Shown here one piece after another: positions 36,001 to 44,768 of a stretch of 64,000 nt of DNA. Each line of letters starts with the position of its first letter. Position 1 is the stretch's first letter. The position numbers and the translations under genes were made by a program. The DNA lies in assembly GCA_035471785.1 (NCBI GenBank), contig DATIPQ010000050.1, forward strand, positions 1-64,000, in the 5' to 3' direction. The notes beneath the pieces were generated by a model. The model did no database searches, had not been told where the DNA came from, and saw only the letters and a list, made by a program, of their open reading frames with translations. Origin of the DNA: Acidobacteriota bacterium. GTDB taxonomy: Bacteria; Acidobacteriota; UBA6911; RPQK01; DATIPO01.

Positions 36001-36297
36001 AACCGGGGCCTCCCGCACGGATCAAGATTAGGATCGACCTCTGACACCGGCACCCGGCGCTACTCGGGGATTTGCCCCAGCCTTTTTAGCGATTTCACGC
36101 ACAGTCCTCTGCCAATCGGAGGGGAATCCCGCCAGAAGGCTGTCCAGCGCCAATCGGCGGCTGGCACCGGGGTTGCTGCCGGGTAAGATGTCCCGAACGA
36201 GGTTTTGAAGTGCTACAGTAGGCGGGACCATGGGTTGAAACCGTGAACAGTCCGGCCTGGCGCCGGACCCTCACCCGCCGGGTGAGCAGGAGGCAAA
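36001..36297. other. 297-bp divergent intergenic region, addB / CBS gene
   Basis: No gene is firmly supported. A 67-codon reverse frame (36028-36231, MVPPTVALQNLVRDIL..) has no recognisable family. The right end carries two hairpins just before the CBS gene. Confidence 0.5.
36250..36286 (+). promoter_or_regulatory. two tandem hairpins before the CBS gene
   Basis: Hairpin 1 (36250-36268): GTCCGG and CCGGAC with a 7-nt loop. Hairpin 2 (36270-36286): CTCACCC and GGGTGAG with a 3-nt loop. The second ends one base before the CAGGAGG ribosome binding site of the GTG start at 36298, so both may act on translation. Confidence 0.45.
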
Positions 36298-36810
36298 GTG
36301 AGCACCGTCCAACTCGATCTCAAAGCCCTCACGGCCAAGGATCTGATGACCTCGGCCATGCTGACTCTCAGCGACCAGATGACGCTTCAGGAGGCCTCGG
36401 CCTTCTTGACCGAGCATGAGATCTCGGGAGCGCCGGTTGTCGACGAGGAAGGCAAGTTCGTGGGCGTCCTCAGCGTGACTGACGTGGCCAGGGATTGCGC
36501 CGAGCGCGGGGAGATCGCCACCGAGCGATTCTTTCGCCACTTCTACAGTGAAGGATGGGAAGACGAAGTCGACCCCTCGGACATGGAACACCTTGTGCTC
36601 GGAAGCGAGTCGCGGACGGTCGCCGACATCATGAATCCTTCCATCTTCACGGTTCCAGAGGACACTCCTGTGATGGAGCTGGCGAAGACCATGATTTCGG
36701 GTCGCGTTCATCGCCTTTTCGTCACGCAACGCGAGCGTTTGGTGGGAATCGTCACCACGCTCGACCTCCTCAGACTGTTAACAGCGGGTAACGAGTCCTC
36801 CGGACGTTGA
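36298..36810 (+). CDS. CBS-pair domain protein
   Basis: A 170-residue cytosolic protein made of two CBS motifs. CBS1: AKDLMTSAMLTLSDQMTL, HEISGAPVVDEEGKFVGVLS. CBS2: VADIMNPSIFTVPEDTPV, GRVHRLFVTQRERLVGIVT. They are separated by an acidic insert rich in Ser, Glu and Asp (FRHFYSEGWEDEVDPSDMEH). CBS pairs bind adenosyl nucleotides (AMP, ATP, SAM or NAD) and act as energy or redox sensors; the partner is unknown. The start is a GTG at 36298, 4 nt after CAGGAGG. The S4 gene lies 65 bp downstream. Confidence 0.88.
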   Translation: MSTVQLDLKALTAKDLMTSAMLTLSDQMTLQEASAFLTEHEISGAPVVDEEGKFVGVLSVTDVARDCAERGEIATERFFRHFYSEGWEDEVDPSDMEHLVLGSESRTVADIMNPSIFTVPEDTPVMELAKTMISGRVHRLFVTQRERLVGIVTTLDLLRLLTAGNESSGR

Positions 36811-36875
36811 GCCGGGGGACTTCCTCACGCCATTTTCTGCACGATCCTGGCCACGAAGCTACACTGGACGGCGCA

Positions 36876-37253
36876 ATGGAAGTCCGTCTCGACAAGTGGC
36901 TGCAAGTGGCGCGTCTCTTCAAGACACGCTCTCAAGCCTCGCGGGCCATCGAACTCAATCGCGTCAAGGTCAACGGGCAGTCGCCCAAGGCCCACCGAAG
37001 CGTCCAACTGGAAGACCGCATCGAAGTCGAGTACCGCGACTGGACGCGCATCGTGATCGTCAAGGGCTTGCGCGACAAACCGGTGCCCAAGGCCGAAGCC
37101 CGCACGCTGATCGACGACATCACTCCGCCGCGGCCCAAGCTTTCGCCGCTGGAGCGGGTGATGCGCCAGCCTCCTTCCCAGCGCGAGAAGGGCAAGGGGC
37201 GGCCGACCAAGAAGGAGCGGCGTGAAATCGCCGACTGGGAAGGCTGGGAGTAA
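36876..37253 (+). CDS. S4-domain RNA-binding protein (Hsp15-like)
   Basis: A 125-residue protein with an N-terminal S4 domain (RLDKWLQVARLFKTRSQASR, VKVNGQSPKAHRSVQLED) and a basic tail (PPRPKLSPLERVMRQPPSQR, KGKGRPTKKERRE). The layout matches Hsp15-type heat-shock proteins, which bind 50S subunits with stalled peptidyl-tRNA, and the wider group of small ribosome-binding S4 proteins. The start at 36876 was chosen because the S4 fold begins there; the frame is open further upstream. It is 2 bp before the nitrilase-family gene, so the two are probably co-transcribed. Confidence 0.85.
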   Translation: MEVRLDKWLQVARLFKTRSQASRAIELNRVKVNGQSPKAHRSVQLEDRIEVEYRDWTRIVIVKGLRDKPVPKAEARTLIDDITPPRPKLSPLERVMRQPPSQREKGKGRPTKKERREIADWEGWE

Positions 37254-37255
37254 GC

Positions 37256-38065
37256 ATGAAAATCGCCTTGATTCAACAAGCCGCCGGAGAGGACATCGAG
37301 TCCAACCTGCAGCGCGGATTGGCCGCCATGCGCGAGGCCGCAGCCCGGGGCGCCCAGTTGGTTGCCTTTGCAGAACTGGCCTTCCGCCCCTTTTTTCCCC
37401 AGCATGAACGAGAGGACGGACCGTTTCCCGAGGCCGAGCCTATTCCCGGCCCCACCACCGAAATCTTCAGTCAGGCGGCCAAGGAGTTGGGGGTGGTTAC
37501 CGTCCTCAACCTCTATCAACGGGAGGGCGAAGAACGCTACGATTCCTCCCCCGTGATCGACGCCGACGGAAAACTCCTGGGCGTGACCCGCATGGTCCAC
37601 ATCCTCAACGGCCCTTGCTTTCATGAGACCGACTACTACCATCCGGGAGACACGGGTGCGCCGGTCTACGACACCGCCGTGGGCAAGATCGGCGTGGCCA
37701 TCTGCTATGACCGGCACTTTCCCGAGTACATGCGGGCGCTGGGCGTGAAAGGCGCCGAACTGGTGGTGGTTCCGCAGGCGGGCGCCGTGGACGAATGGAC
37801 TCCGGGACTGTTCGAAGCCGAGATGCAGATCGCCGCCCTGCAAAACGGATACTTCACGGCGCTGGTCAACCGGGTGGGGCGCGAGGAATGCCTGGAATTC
37901 GCCGGCGAGTCCTTCGTCACCGACCCCAGCGGACTCCTGCTGGCCCAAGCCCCCAAGGGGCGCGACCACCTCCTCCTCTGCGACATCGACCTCTCCCAAA
38001 TCCCCCAATCCCCCGCCCGCCGCCACTTCCTGAAAGACCGCCGCCCGGACGTCTATCCTCTTTAG
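37256..38065 (+). CDS. nitrilase-superfamily (carbon-nitrogen) hydrolase
   Basis: A 269-residue cytosolic protein resembling N-carbamoylputrescine amidase and beta-alanine synthase. The catalytic Glu40 is in LVAFAELAFRPF and the nucleophile Cys150 in IGVAICYDRHFPEYMRALG. The usual catalytic Lys follows Arg in a GVYRKMHIP-like motif; here the aligned stretch is GVTRMVHIL, with Met113 at that position, so the third member of the Glu-Lys-Cys triad is not visible. Other family landmarks (HETDYYHPGD, ELVVVPQAG, NRVG) are intact. It could be an active subfamily with a shifted lysine or a non-catalytic binder. It is likely co-transcribed with the S4 gene. Confidence 0.85.
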   Translation: MKIALIQQAAGEDIESNLQRGLAAMREAAARGAQLVAFAELAFRPFFPQHEREDGPFPEAEPIPGPTTEIFSQAAKELGVVTVLNLYQREGEERYDSSPVIDADGKLLGVTRMVHILNGPCFHETDYYHPGDTGAPVYDTAVGKIGVAICYDRHFPEYMRALGVKGAELVVVPQAGAVDEWTPGLFEAEMQIAALQNGYFTALVNRVGREECLEFAGESFVTDPSGLLLAQAPKGRDHLLLCDIDLSQIPQSPARRHFLKDRRPDVYPL

Positions 38066-38076
38066 GAAAGTGCGCA

Positions 38077-38115
38077 ATCCGAGATCCGAGGTTCGAAGGT
38101 CCGAAGTCCGAAGTC
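38077..38115 (+). repeat. degenerate 7-8 bp tandem repeat
   Basis: Units ATCCGAG, ATCCGAG, GTTCGAAG, GTCCGAAG, TCCGAAG run head to tail between the convergent hydrolase and glycosyltransferase genes. It looks like a non-coding microsatellite-type element. Confidence 0.55.
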
Positions 38116-38120
38116 GGCTG

Positions 38121-39647
38121 TCAATCCACCTCCAGCGGGAGGAAGCGTACGGCCAGGAAGGCCAGGCCGGAGTCGCCGGGACGGGGGCGGGTGGAGATGG
38201 TGAGATGTTGTTCCTGGCCGGGGCGGAAATCTTGGGGGGTGAGGTTGAAAGCCAGGATGCCGTCGGCGGCGGTGGTGGGGTTGGGGATGGATTTGCCGTT
38301 GAAGAAGAGACGCAGGCACCATTGGTCGCGGGGGGATGGCGAGCCCAGGTACAACTCGACTTTGTAGTGGCCGGACGGGACGGGCAGGCGGATGAGGGCG
38401 TGGGGGCGGGTCCAACGGCAGGGGCGTCCCTCCAACTCGTCCAGGGGGTGAAAACCGACCAGCCAGTGCTCGGGGATCTCGTTGGCGTTGTAGCTGGCCT
38501 GAGTCGGCTCTGGGCGACCCTCCGCGGGGCCCTGTATCGAGAAGGCGCGGGGGGAGTCGGCCAGGGCTTCGATGAAGCCCAGTTCGAAGAGTCCTTCCCA
38601 GACACCGCGGAAGAGACGGTAGCGGCGGTCGGGGTTGGCGGGGGGCAGGTAAAAGAGCATCTTCATCCAAGCCACCCGCAAACGGACCCGCAGGGCGCGC
38701 CAACCGAGTCCGAAAAGGGCGCTGCGGCCGAAGAAAAGCAGCGCCCGCAGTCCCCGCAAGGACTTCGACCGGTATCCGGCCCGGCCCAGATCAAGGACGA
38801 GCGACTTGAGGATGTCGAGGACCAGCCGGCGGGCCGCCGGACGGTAAAAGAAGGCGCGGTGGGTCCAGACGTCGATCTCGTCCAGGAAGCCCTTGGCCTC
38901 ACAGTCCGGCGTCTCCAGGCGGAAAGCGATCTGTCCTCTGGCGCAACTGCTGATGGCCTCGCCCATCTCCCGGAAATCGGTGCTGTTGACATGATGGACC
39001 TTGGCGGCGGGTATGAATCCCAGCGACTTCCCGCGGCGGCGCATCTGGAAGGCCAGGGCCGTCTCGGCGAATCGTCCGAAGCACGGTCGCAGCCCTCCCG
39101 CCTGCATCAGTTCCCCCCGGCGGATCGCCAAGCCCCGCAGCGTCAACCGGCGCCAATCGGCGATGTCGGACCGCATAGCGTACCAGGATCGGAAGTCGCG
39201 ATCCTCCATGCGGGAGACTGTAGTGCGCATGATGCTGTCGGAGTCGAGCATGGCCGCAGCGCACTCCGAGCTTTGAAAAAAGCGCACCACCTCTTCGCCC
39301 GCGTCGGGTTCGGGCAGGACGTGTCCTTCGGTGATGAGAATGAGATCGCCCCTGGCCTCCCGGCAACCGAAGTCATAGAGCTCCATTTCGTCGTCCGCCG
39401 GCTGCTGCAGGAAGCGGTCATGAGGACGCAGCAGGGACTGGATCTGCCGTGCAAAGTCGGGACGGGTCCCGTCATCCACAGCGATGATTTCGATGTCGTG
39501 GCGCGGCAGGGTCTGCTCCTTCCAGGCGCGCAGGCAGCGCAACCCGTATCCCCTTTCGTCCATCATGGGAATGACCACGGAAAGTCGTGGCCTGCCCCGG
39601 CTGCTTGCGTCCGAAGGCGCCTGCAGGTCATTGGTGGCAGGTGGCAT
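38121..39647 (-). CDS. family 2 glycosyltransferase with C-terminal beta domain
   Basis: A 508-residue protein. The GT-A fold begins with RPRLSVVIPMMDERGYGLRC and holds the metal-binding region IIAVDDGTRP and the ITEGHVLPEPD segment, followed by the acceptor loop (GGLRPCFGRFAETALAFQMR). Residues 270-360 are helical, possibly membrane-associated (FYLPPANPDRRYRLFRGVWE). The last 120 residues are beta-rich with GHYKVELYLGSPSPRDQWCL, like a carbohydrate-binding module. It probably builds an envelope polysaccharide. It is convergent with the hydrolase gene and stands 42 bp from the end of the TerB-like gene. Confidence 0.75.
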   Translation of the reverse strand: MPPATNDLQAPSDASSRGRPRLSVVIPMMDERGYGLRCLRAWKEQTLPRHDIEIIAVDDGTRPDFARQIQSLLRPHDRFLQQPADDEMELYDFGCREARGDLILITEGHVLPEPDAGEEVVRFFQSSECAAAMLDSDSIMRTTVSRMEDRDFRSWYAMRSDIADWRRLTLRGLAIRRGELMQAGGLRPCFGRFAETALAFQMRRRGKSLGFIPAAKVHHVNSTDFREMGEAISSCARGQIAFRLETPDCEAKGFLDEIDVWTHRAFFYRPAARRLVLDILKSLVLDLGRAGYRSKSLRGLRALLFFGRSALFGLGWRALRVRLRVAWMKMLFYLPPANPDRRYRLFRGVWEGLFELGFIEALADSPRAFSIQGPAEGRPEPTQASYNANEIPEHWLVGFHPLDELEGRPCRWTRPHALIRLPVPSGHYKVELYLGSPSPRDQWCLRLFFNGKSIPNPTTAADGILAFNLTPQDFRPGQEQHLTISTRPRPGDSGLAFLAVRFLPLEVD

Positions 39648-39689
39648 GGTGATGAAAGCTCATAACACAGGGCTGACCGACCGAGCAAG

Positions 39690-40619
39690 CTACAAGCCGT
39701 GTCGGTCCTCTGAGTTGATGGAGAGCTTGGCGGCGATGAAGTCGTCGTGAGGCAGCTTGAGGGCGCGGGCCAATTGGCGGATCTTTTCGATCTCCTCGAA
39801 GGAGGTCTTGTTGACGGCGTTGGCCACTTTAAAAAGGCTGAAGAGGAAGCGGCGGCGCTCGTCGTGATCGGTCAGTTCAAAGAAGGTGCGGGTGAGGCGG
39901 AATTGGTCGAGTCCGCGGACGGCCCGGTCGACGCTGATCTCGGCCACCAATTCGGCGGCTGCCGGCGAAATGTCCCACTGGCGGCGCAGCACCTGGCGCA
40001 ACTTCTCCATTTCGGGCTCATCGATCTCGGAATCGGTCAGAGCCACCTGAGCCAGCATTCCCCCCGCCAGGCAGAGCTTGCGCTGCTCGTCCTCGGGCAG
40101 GTCGATGGTGACGTCGTCGCGGGCTTCCACTTCGGACACCAGTTGAAAGTAGATCTTGTTGCGGATGAAGTCGTCCAGACGCTCTTCCCGGGCCGGACTC
40201 TGCTCCACGATGTCGGAGCGGCGCGAGACGGCGCCTCCCACTAGCGATGAAAGGAGGCCGCCCAGCCCCGTTCCCTTAGCCTCGACCGCCTCCTCGATCC
40301 GTTGCAAGGCCTGCCGTTCGCTTTCGTGGACCTTGCCGTCGCTTTCCACCAGCCGGCGCAGGGTTCCCACCACCAAGCTCTTGTCGCGCTTGGTGACCAC
40401 CTTGGCCAGAACCTCTTCCAGCAGCCGTTGCCGTTCCGCCTCGTGGACCGGAGAGTCCATGTAGGCTTCCAGCATGGTCCACTCTTCTTCGCTGACGTCG
40501 CCCCAGGAATAGATAAGGTCTTTGAGGACATTGACCTCGGAGGCTTTGAGCTCTCCGTCCACCCAGGCCGTGGCGATAACCAGCTTGGCCAAACTCATCA
40601 CAAGGTGTCTGCTCGCCAT
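39690..40619 (-). CDS. protein with two TerB-like domains
   Basis: A 309-residue cytosolic, mostly helical protein. Residues 8-110 (LAKLVIATAWVDGELKASEV) and 190-300 (LAQVALTDSEIDEPEMEKLR) are alike and match the TerB/DUF533 fold, whose acidic loops bind metal ions. The middle is a variable linker (GLLSSLVGGAVSRRSD). TerB proteins take part in tellurite and phage resistance and in metal sensing at the membrane, but here there are no other ter genes in view, so the function is open. Confidence 0.72.
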   Translation of the reverse strand: MASRHLVMSLAKLVIATAWVDGELKASEVNVLKDLIYSWGDVSEEEWTMLEAYMDSPVHEAERQRLLEEVLAKVVTKRDKSLVVGTLRRLVESDGKVHESERQALQRIEEAVEAKGTGLGGLLSSLVGGAVSRRSDIVEQSPAREERLDDFIRNKIYFQLVSEVEARDDVTIDLPEDEQRKLCLAGGMLAQVALTDSEIDEPEMEKLRQVLRRQWDISPAAAELVAEISVDRAVRGLDQFRLTRTFFELTDHDERRRFLFSLFKVANAVNKTSFEEIEKIRQLARALKLPHDDFIAAKLSINSEDRHGL

Positions 40620-40686
40620 GATCGATAGATTTTACCAGCCCGACACCCCTCAGTTCACCACCCGCAGCCAAGAATGGACCACGACC

Positions 40687-42468
40687 TCACTCGCCCACCA
40701 GTTGGAAGGACGGCACGGGGATGGTCTGGGGGGATTGCGGGAGGTAGCTGATGCGCCGGGTTGAGTTGCCGTTGGAACCACTGGCGTGGGAAGGCTCCGC
40801 AATCGAGAGGCGGACGGGAAAATCGATGTCTCCGTAGCGGACGCTCCACCCCAGCAGTTTCTGCCCTTCCCTGAGGCCGGCCTGGTAAGCCCGCGAGGCG
40901 GGATTGACGCCGAGAACCTGACGGGCCGTTATGGAGGCCTGGATGTCGAATCCGGGATCGTAATGTCCCAACTGGCGCGTGCGCAGAACCAGTTCGGGCG
41001 CTCCCAGGTCTGAGGGCACCTCGGGCATGCGTCCCTCCACAATGACCTGGCGCAGGCGGGCGGCGAACTGGGGAGATGTGGCCTGCGCGAAATACTCCAG
41101 CAGATCTTCGATGCCCACCTGCTCCTGTTCCTGCACGAAGCGGCGGACGATTTCGCGCATCAGGTCATCGAGGCTGCGGGTGCCGCCCGAGATCCGCCGG
41201 ATCTCGTGATCGAGCAGCATGGCCACCACGTCGCCGCGGAGGTAAGGCAGGTCCTTGATCTGTGAATCCGTCCAGAAGTCTTCGGCAATGCGCGCGTTGG
41301 GCTGGCGGTTGACGGGACTGAGCCAGTAAGCCGCGAAACGGCGGGAGAGCGATTGAGCATACTGCTGCTGGCTCAGGAACCCTCCCCGGTAGAGCAGGCG
41401 GCGGGCGTAGAAGTCGGTGAATCCCTCCGAGAACCAATAGATGAGCTGCTCGGGTTCCTCGCGGGCGATCTTGCCCCCATTCCAGTTGTGGAAGATCTCG
41501 TGAGCCAGCAACTGCTGCATGCGCTGCCGGCCCTCGGCGCCGGCATCCATCTCCAGTCCCGGGTAGACCCAGAGCGCAAAGGAATCGGATAGGCCGGTTC
41601 CGCCCATGTTGCCGCCGTTGTCCCGTCCCGCCGGCAGCAAGGAGACGAGGAAGTAGTCCTGGCTGTGGTCGTCGAAGAAGTCGCGCTCCATCTCGATGAT
41701 GCGCGAGACCAATTGGACAAAGTCGCCGTCCTCGAACTTCCACTCTCCGTAGACAGCGATCTGAACCAGGTTTTCTTGGATGAAACGGGGATGCAGCCGC
41801 AGCTTGCCGGCCAGGAAGATGGAGTTGATGAAGCGCCCTAACCCGGTACGCACCTGAAACTGGTTGAGCGAACTGAACGACGATACCGTCTTCCATCCCT
41901 TCTCGCGGAATCCTTCCCAGCGCACCGAGAAACGGCAAGTCCTGCCCTTGTCGATATGTTCGGGATAGAGCATCCCCACGTGGCCGATCATCTGGAACAG
42001 ATCGTCCAGAAGCAGAACCCGATAGTACTGAGAGGGACGATCTCCGATAACGCGTTGGGGCGGATCGAGGTGGTAGAGGAGTTGAATCCTTTCGTTGCGC
42101 CGGTGAATGACCTCCCAGCCGTGGGAACGGCTGCGAAAGGCTTCCAGAGGCCGTCCATCGCCCCCGCGGGCCCGCACGCCGGTGACCGAATCGCGGGCGT
42201 CCTCGACGGCGGCCCAGGACTCTTCCAGCAGAAAGACGGTCTTGATGCGGTCACGGGTATCGACCGTCAGGGCGACTTCCACCGCCTCGGGTCCCGAGTC
42301 GGCCGACGGGCCCGGCACCAGCCTCAGCACCACCTCGATCTCTTCTTCCGGCAGCACCTCGGAAGTGCCGGCTCCGCAGCCGGCCAAGGCCTGCAAAAGC
42401 AGCAGCCACAGCAGCACCCGCCAGTCAACCCTCGTCAGGGCTCCCGCCTTCAAGGTCTTTCGCCGCAT
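40687..42468 (-). CDS. lipoprotein with M61-type metallopeptidase and PDZ-like domain
   Basis: A 593-residue lipoprotein: signal peptide WRVLLWLLLLQALAGC with lipobox LAGC at Cys31. The N-terminal part is beta-rich, followed by the zinc motif HEIFHNWNGG (His323, Glu324, His327), typical of glycyl aminopeptidase-like M61 peptidases. A downstream acidic residue in FTDFYARRLLYRGGF may be the third zinc ligand, and the C-terminus resembles a PDZ domain (GVNPASRAYQAGLREGQKLL). The start was moved to the ATG at 42468 because the 37 residues before it do not fit a lipoprotein signal. It stands downstream of the lactate permease gene. Confidence 0.78.
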   Translation of the reverse strand: MRRKTLKAGALTRVDWRVLLWLLLLQALAGCGAGTSEVLPEEEIEVVLRLVPGPSADSGPEAVEVALTVDTRDRIKTVFLLEESWAAVEDARDSVTGVRARGGDGRPLEAFRSRSHGWEVIHRRNERIQLLYHLDPPQRVIGDRPSQYYRVLLLDDLFQMIGHVGMLYPEHIDKGRTCRFSVRWEGFREKGWKTVSSFSSLNQFQVRTGLGRFINSIFLAGKLRLHPRFIQENLVQIAVYGEWKFEDGDFVQLVSRIIEMERDFFDDHSQDYFLVSLLPAGRDNGGNMGGTGLSDSFALWVYPGLEMDAGAEGRQRMQQLLAHEIFHNWNGGKIAREEPEQLIYWFSEGFTDFYARRLLYRGGFLSQQQYAQSLSRRFAAYWLSPVNRQPNARIAEDFWTDSQIKDLPYLRGDVVAMLLDHEIRRISGGTRSLDDLMREIVRRFVQEQEQVGIEDLLEYFAQATSPQFAARLRQVIVEGRMPEVPSDLGAPELVLRTRQLGHYDPGFDIQASITARQVLGVNPASRAYQAGLREGQKLLGWSVRYGDIDFPVRLSIAEPSHASGSNGNSTRRISYLPQSPQTIPVPSFQLVGE

Positions 42469-42591
42469 GCACACTATTGTACCCGCTACACCATACCGAT
42501 TGGGGCTAGCCTGACAAATGGCAGGCCGGCACCGAGCAGACCTGTGTTTTTCGACGTGGGTGACCGCCTGAAGGTTCACCTAGGACACGCT

Positions 42592-44262
42592 TCAGAGGTA
42601 GCTCCAAAGCAGGGCCAGAAGGCCGGTCATCAGGCAGTAGCCGGCCATGGGAAGGATGGTCTTGCGGATGAGGTGGCCTTCGCGGCCCAGCAGTCCCACG
42701 GTGGCCGAAGCCGCCACTACGTTGTGGACGGTGATCATGTTGCCGGCGGCTCCCCCCACGGCCTGGGCCGCCACCACGATCTCGGGCGAGAGGCCCACCT
42801 GGCGGGCGGTGGCGAACTGGAAGAGGGAGAACATCAGGTTGGAGACGGTGTTCGACCCGGCGGCGAAGGCGCCCAGGGCGCCGATCCAGGGAGCGAAAAG
42901 CGGCCACAGTCCGCCGGCGATGGCGGCCACGTACTGGGCCAGGGTGAGGGGCATGCTCTGCAGTCCGGACAGGTTGTGCTCAAGGCCCGACTCGATGAAG
43001 ACCCGCACCATGGGCAGGGCGAAGAGCAGGGCCACGCCGGCGCCGCTGATCTGTCCCAACGAGGTCTTCCAGGAGGCCGCCACCGACGATGCTTTCATGC
43101 CATGCAGCAGGTAGGTGATCAGGCAGGTCAGGATGAAGAGGAAGCCGGGAATGTAGAAGGGCTGAATCTGCTGTCCGATGCCGGTGCCGAAGATGTCGGT
43201 GGGTCCCAGGCGGATGCCGGACAGGAATCCCTGCAAGCCCAGGGCGGGAATGCGGGTCAGGACCAGCAGCGCTGCGATGACGGCATAGGGCGTCCAGGCG
43301 CGGGCGATGGACATGTTGGACCTGAGGCGCACGTTGCCCGGGCGCAGCGCCCCCATCCAGTCGCGGGGCCACTCCTGCTGGGGGGCGAAGTCCCAGGTGG
43401 CGGCAGGAGTCAGCCAGCGGCGCCGGGCCGCCGTCGCCACCAGCGTCATGGCCACGGCGCTGCCGAGCAAGGAGGGGAACTCGGGTCCCAAGAGCCAGGC
43501 GAAAAGCAGGTAGGGCAGCGTGAAGGAGAAGGCCGCCAGCAGAGCGAAAGGCCAGGCTTGCAGTCCCTCGCGGAAGGAACGCCGGGCTCCGTAGAAGCGG
43601 GTCAGGAAGGCGCACAGAACCAGGGGAATGAAGGTTCCGGCTGCCGCGTGCAGCAGGGCTACGCGCAATCCGATGCTTTCCAGGTAGGGACGGAAGGCGG
43701 TGCCGGATTCCGCCAGGTACTGACGCACGACTTCGCTGTCGAGTCCGCCGGCCACGCCCACCAGGATAGGCGTCCCCACGGCGCCGAAGCTGACGGGCGT
43801 GCTCTGGATGATGAGTCCCACCATGACCGCCGCCATGGCGGGGAATCCCAGCGCCAGCAGCAGGGGTGCCGCTACGGCGGCGGGCGCCCCGAATCCGGCC
43901 GCTCCCTCGATAAAGCTGCCGAAAAGCCACCCGATCAGGATCGCCTGCACCCGCCGGTCTGGGCTGATCTGGGTGAATCCCTCCCGAATGCGCACCACCG
44001 CCCCGCTCTCGTTCAGAGTGGCCAGCAGGAGCATGGCTCCGAAGACGATGTAGAGCAGCGAAAGGGCCAGGATCAGCCCCTGAAGGCTGGCCGCCGCCAG
44101 CACTTCGCCTTTGACTTCCCACACCTGCCAGGCAATCAGCAGCGTGACCAGGTAGGCGACGGGCATGGTGCGCTTGGCGCTCCAGCGCAACCCTACCAGC
44201 AGCACCCCCACCGTCAAGATGGGCGAAAACGCCAACAGCGCCGAAAAGATATTGACCTGCAA
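42592..44262 (-). CDS. L-lactate permease (LctP family)
   Basis: A 556-residue membrane protein with about 13 helices. Family motifs include [20 protein letters not shown], the [15 protein letters not shown] loop and [22 protein letters not shown] near the end. The family imports lactate and glycolate by proton symport. The start is a TTG at 44262, with GAGG 5 nt upstream. Upstream on the reverse strand are the tandem repeats and the creatininase gene. No lactate dehydrogenase gene is near, so I give no symbol; the substrate could be another hydroxy acid. Confidence 0.9.
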   Translation of the reverse strand: MQVNIFSALLAFSPILTVGVLLVGLRWSAKRTMPVAYLVTLLIAWQVWEVKGEVLAAASLQGLILALSLLYIVFGAMLLLATLNESGAVVRIREGFTQISPDRRVQAILIGWLFGSFIEGAAGFGAPAAVAAPLLLALGFPAMAAVMVGLIIQSTPVSFGAVGTPILVGVAGGLDSEVVRQYLAESGTAFRPYLESIGLRVALLHAAAGTFIPLVLCAFLTRFYGARRSFREGLQAWPFALLAAFSFTLPYLLFAWLLGPEFPSLLGSAVAMTLVATAARRRWLTPAATWDFAPQQEWPRDWMGALRPGNVRLRSNMSIARAWTPYAVIAALLVLTRIPALGLQGFLSGIRLGPTDIFGTGIGQQIQPFYIPGFLFILTCLITYLLHGMKASSVAASWKTSLGQISGAGVALLFALPMVRVFIESGLEHNLSGLQSMPLTLAQYVAAIAGGLWPLFAPWIGALGAFAAGSNTVSNLMFSLFQFATARQVGLSPEIVVAAQAVGGAAGNMITVHNVVAASATVGLLGREGHLIRKTILPMAGYCLMTGLLALLWSYL

Positions 44263-44318
44263 AAATCCTCCCCGGTGTCGCCCTCCTTCGCCAAGGCTAT
44301 GGAGGACAGGCAGCGTCT

Positions 44319-44628
44319 GTGTTGAAGTCGAGTCCGGGCTCGCTCAATGGAAGCCATCCGTTAGCTCAGCCTCCGTGTCGAAAGCCGAGTCCGGGCTCGC
44401 TCGACGGAAGCCATCCGTTAGTTCAGCCTCCGTGTCGAAGGTCGAGTCCGGGCTCGCTCAATGGAAGCCATCCGTTCCTTCAGCCTCCGTGTCGAAAGCC
44501 GAGTCCGGGCTCGCTCGACGGAAGTCATCCGTTAGCTCAGCCTCCGTGTTGAAGTCAAGTCCGGGCTCGCTCAACGGAAGCCATCCGTTAGTTCAGCCTC
44601 CGTGTTGAAGGTCGAGTCCGGGCTCGCT
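44319..44628 (+). repeat. 57-bp tandem repeat, five and a half copies
   Basis: Units at 44319-44374, 44375-44431, 44432-44488, 44489-44545, 44546-44601 and partial 44602-44628. The full unit is 57 nt (56 nt in the first and fifth copies). The core CGAGTCCGGGCTCGCTC and the end CCATCCGTTAG-TCAGCCTCC are shared. Odd and even copies form two types: CAATGG/CAACGG versus CGACGG in the middle, so there is a higher-order two-unit pattern. Confidence 0.9.
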
Positions 44629-44648
44629 GTAAGCGAGCGATTCGCCAG

Positions 44649-44699
44649 CCCAGGGTGGAGCCCGCCGCAAGCGAAGTGCGGCAAGGGCGCAACCCTGGG
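44649..44699 (-). other. long-range hairpin CCCAGGGT / ACCCTGGG
   Basis: CCCAGGGT (44649-44656) pairs with ACCCTGGG (44692-44699) around a purine-rich loop containing GCCGCAAGCGAAGTGCGGC, which itself folds. It follows the tandem repeat. Structure without T-run; role unknown. Confidence 0.5.
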
Positions 44700-44716
44700 T
44701 CGCGCGTCCTAAAGAT

Positions 44717-44733
44717 GCACCCTGAAAGGGTGC
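44717..44733 (-). other. hairpin GCACCCT / AGGGTGC
   Basis: Perfect 7-bp stem (GCACCCT, AGGGTGC) with a GAA loop, 36 bp after the stop of the creatininase-like gene on the reverse strand. It may act as a 3' end stabiliser for that gene's mRNA. Confidence 0.5.
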
Positions 44734-44768
44734 GATAACGGCGAGGCCGCTCGGTTGCGCCAACTTTC

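Larger units (their letters stand above)
44263..44768. other. 506-bp intergenic region with repeats and hairpins
   Basis: Contains a short stretch matching motif A (44293-44305, AAGGCTATGGAGG), a six-copy tandem repeat (44319-44628) and two hairpins (44649-44699 and 44717-44733). No gene is supported; the frames running through the repeats simply reflect the 57-nt unit, which is a multiple of three. Confidence 0.7.

Noticed and set aside
36250-36286. Guanidine-II (mini-ykkC) riboswitch
   Set aside because: Two hairpins are present, but their loops are not of the ACGR type and the gene is not a guanidine exporter.
41956-44325. 789-codon forward frame over the M61 and permease genes
   Set aside because: Antisense to two clearly recognised genes; Gly/Gln/His-rich with no domain.
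44319-44628. CRISPR array
   Set aside because: Units are contiguous with no unique spacers, and no cas genes are present.
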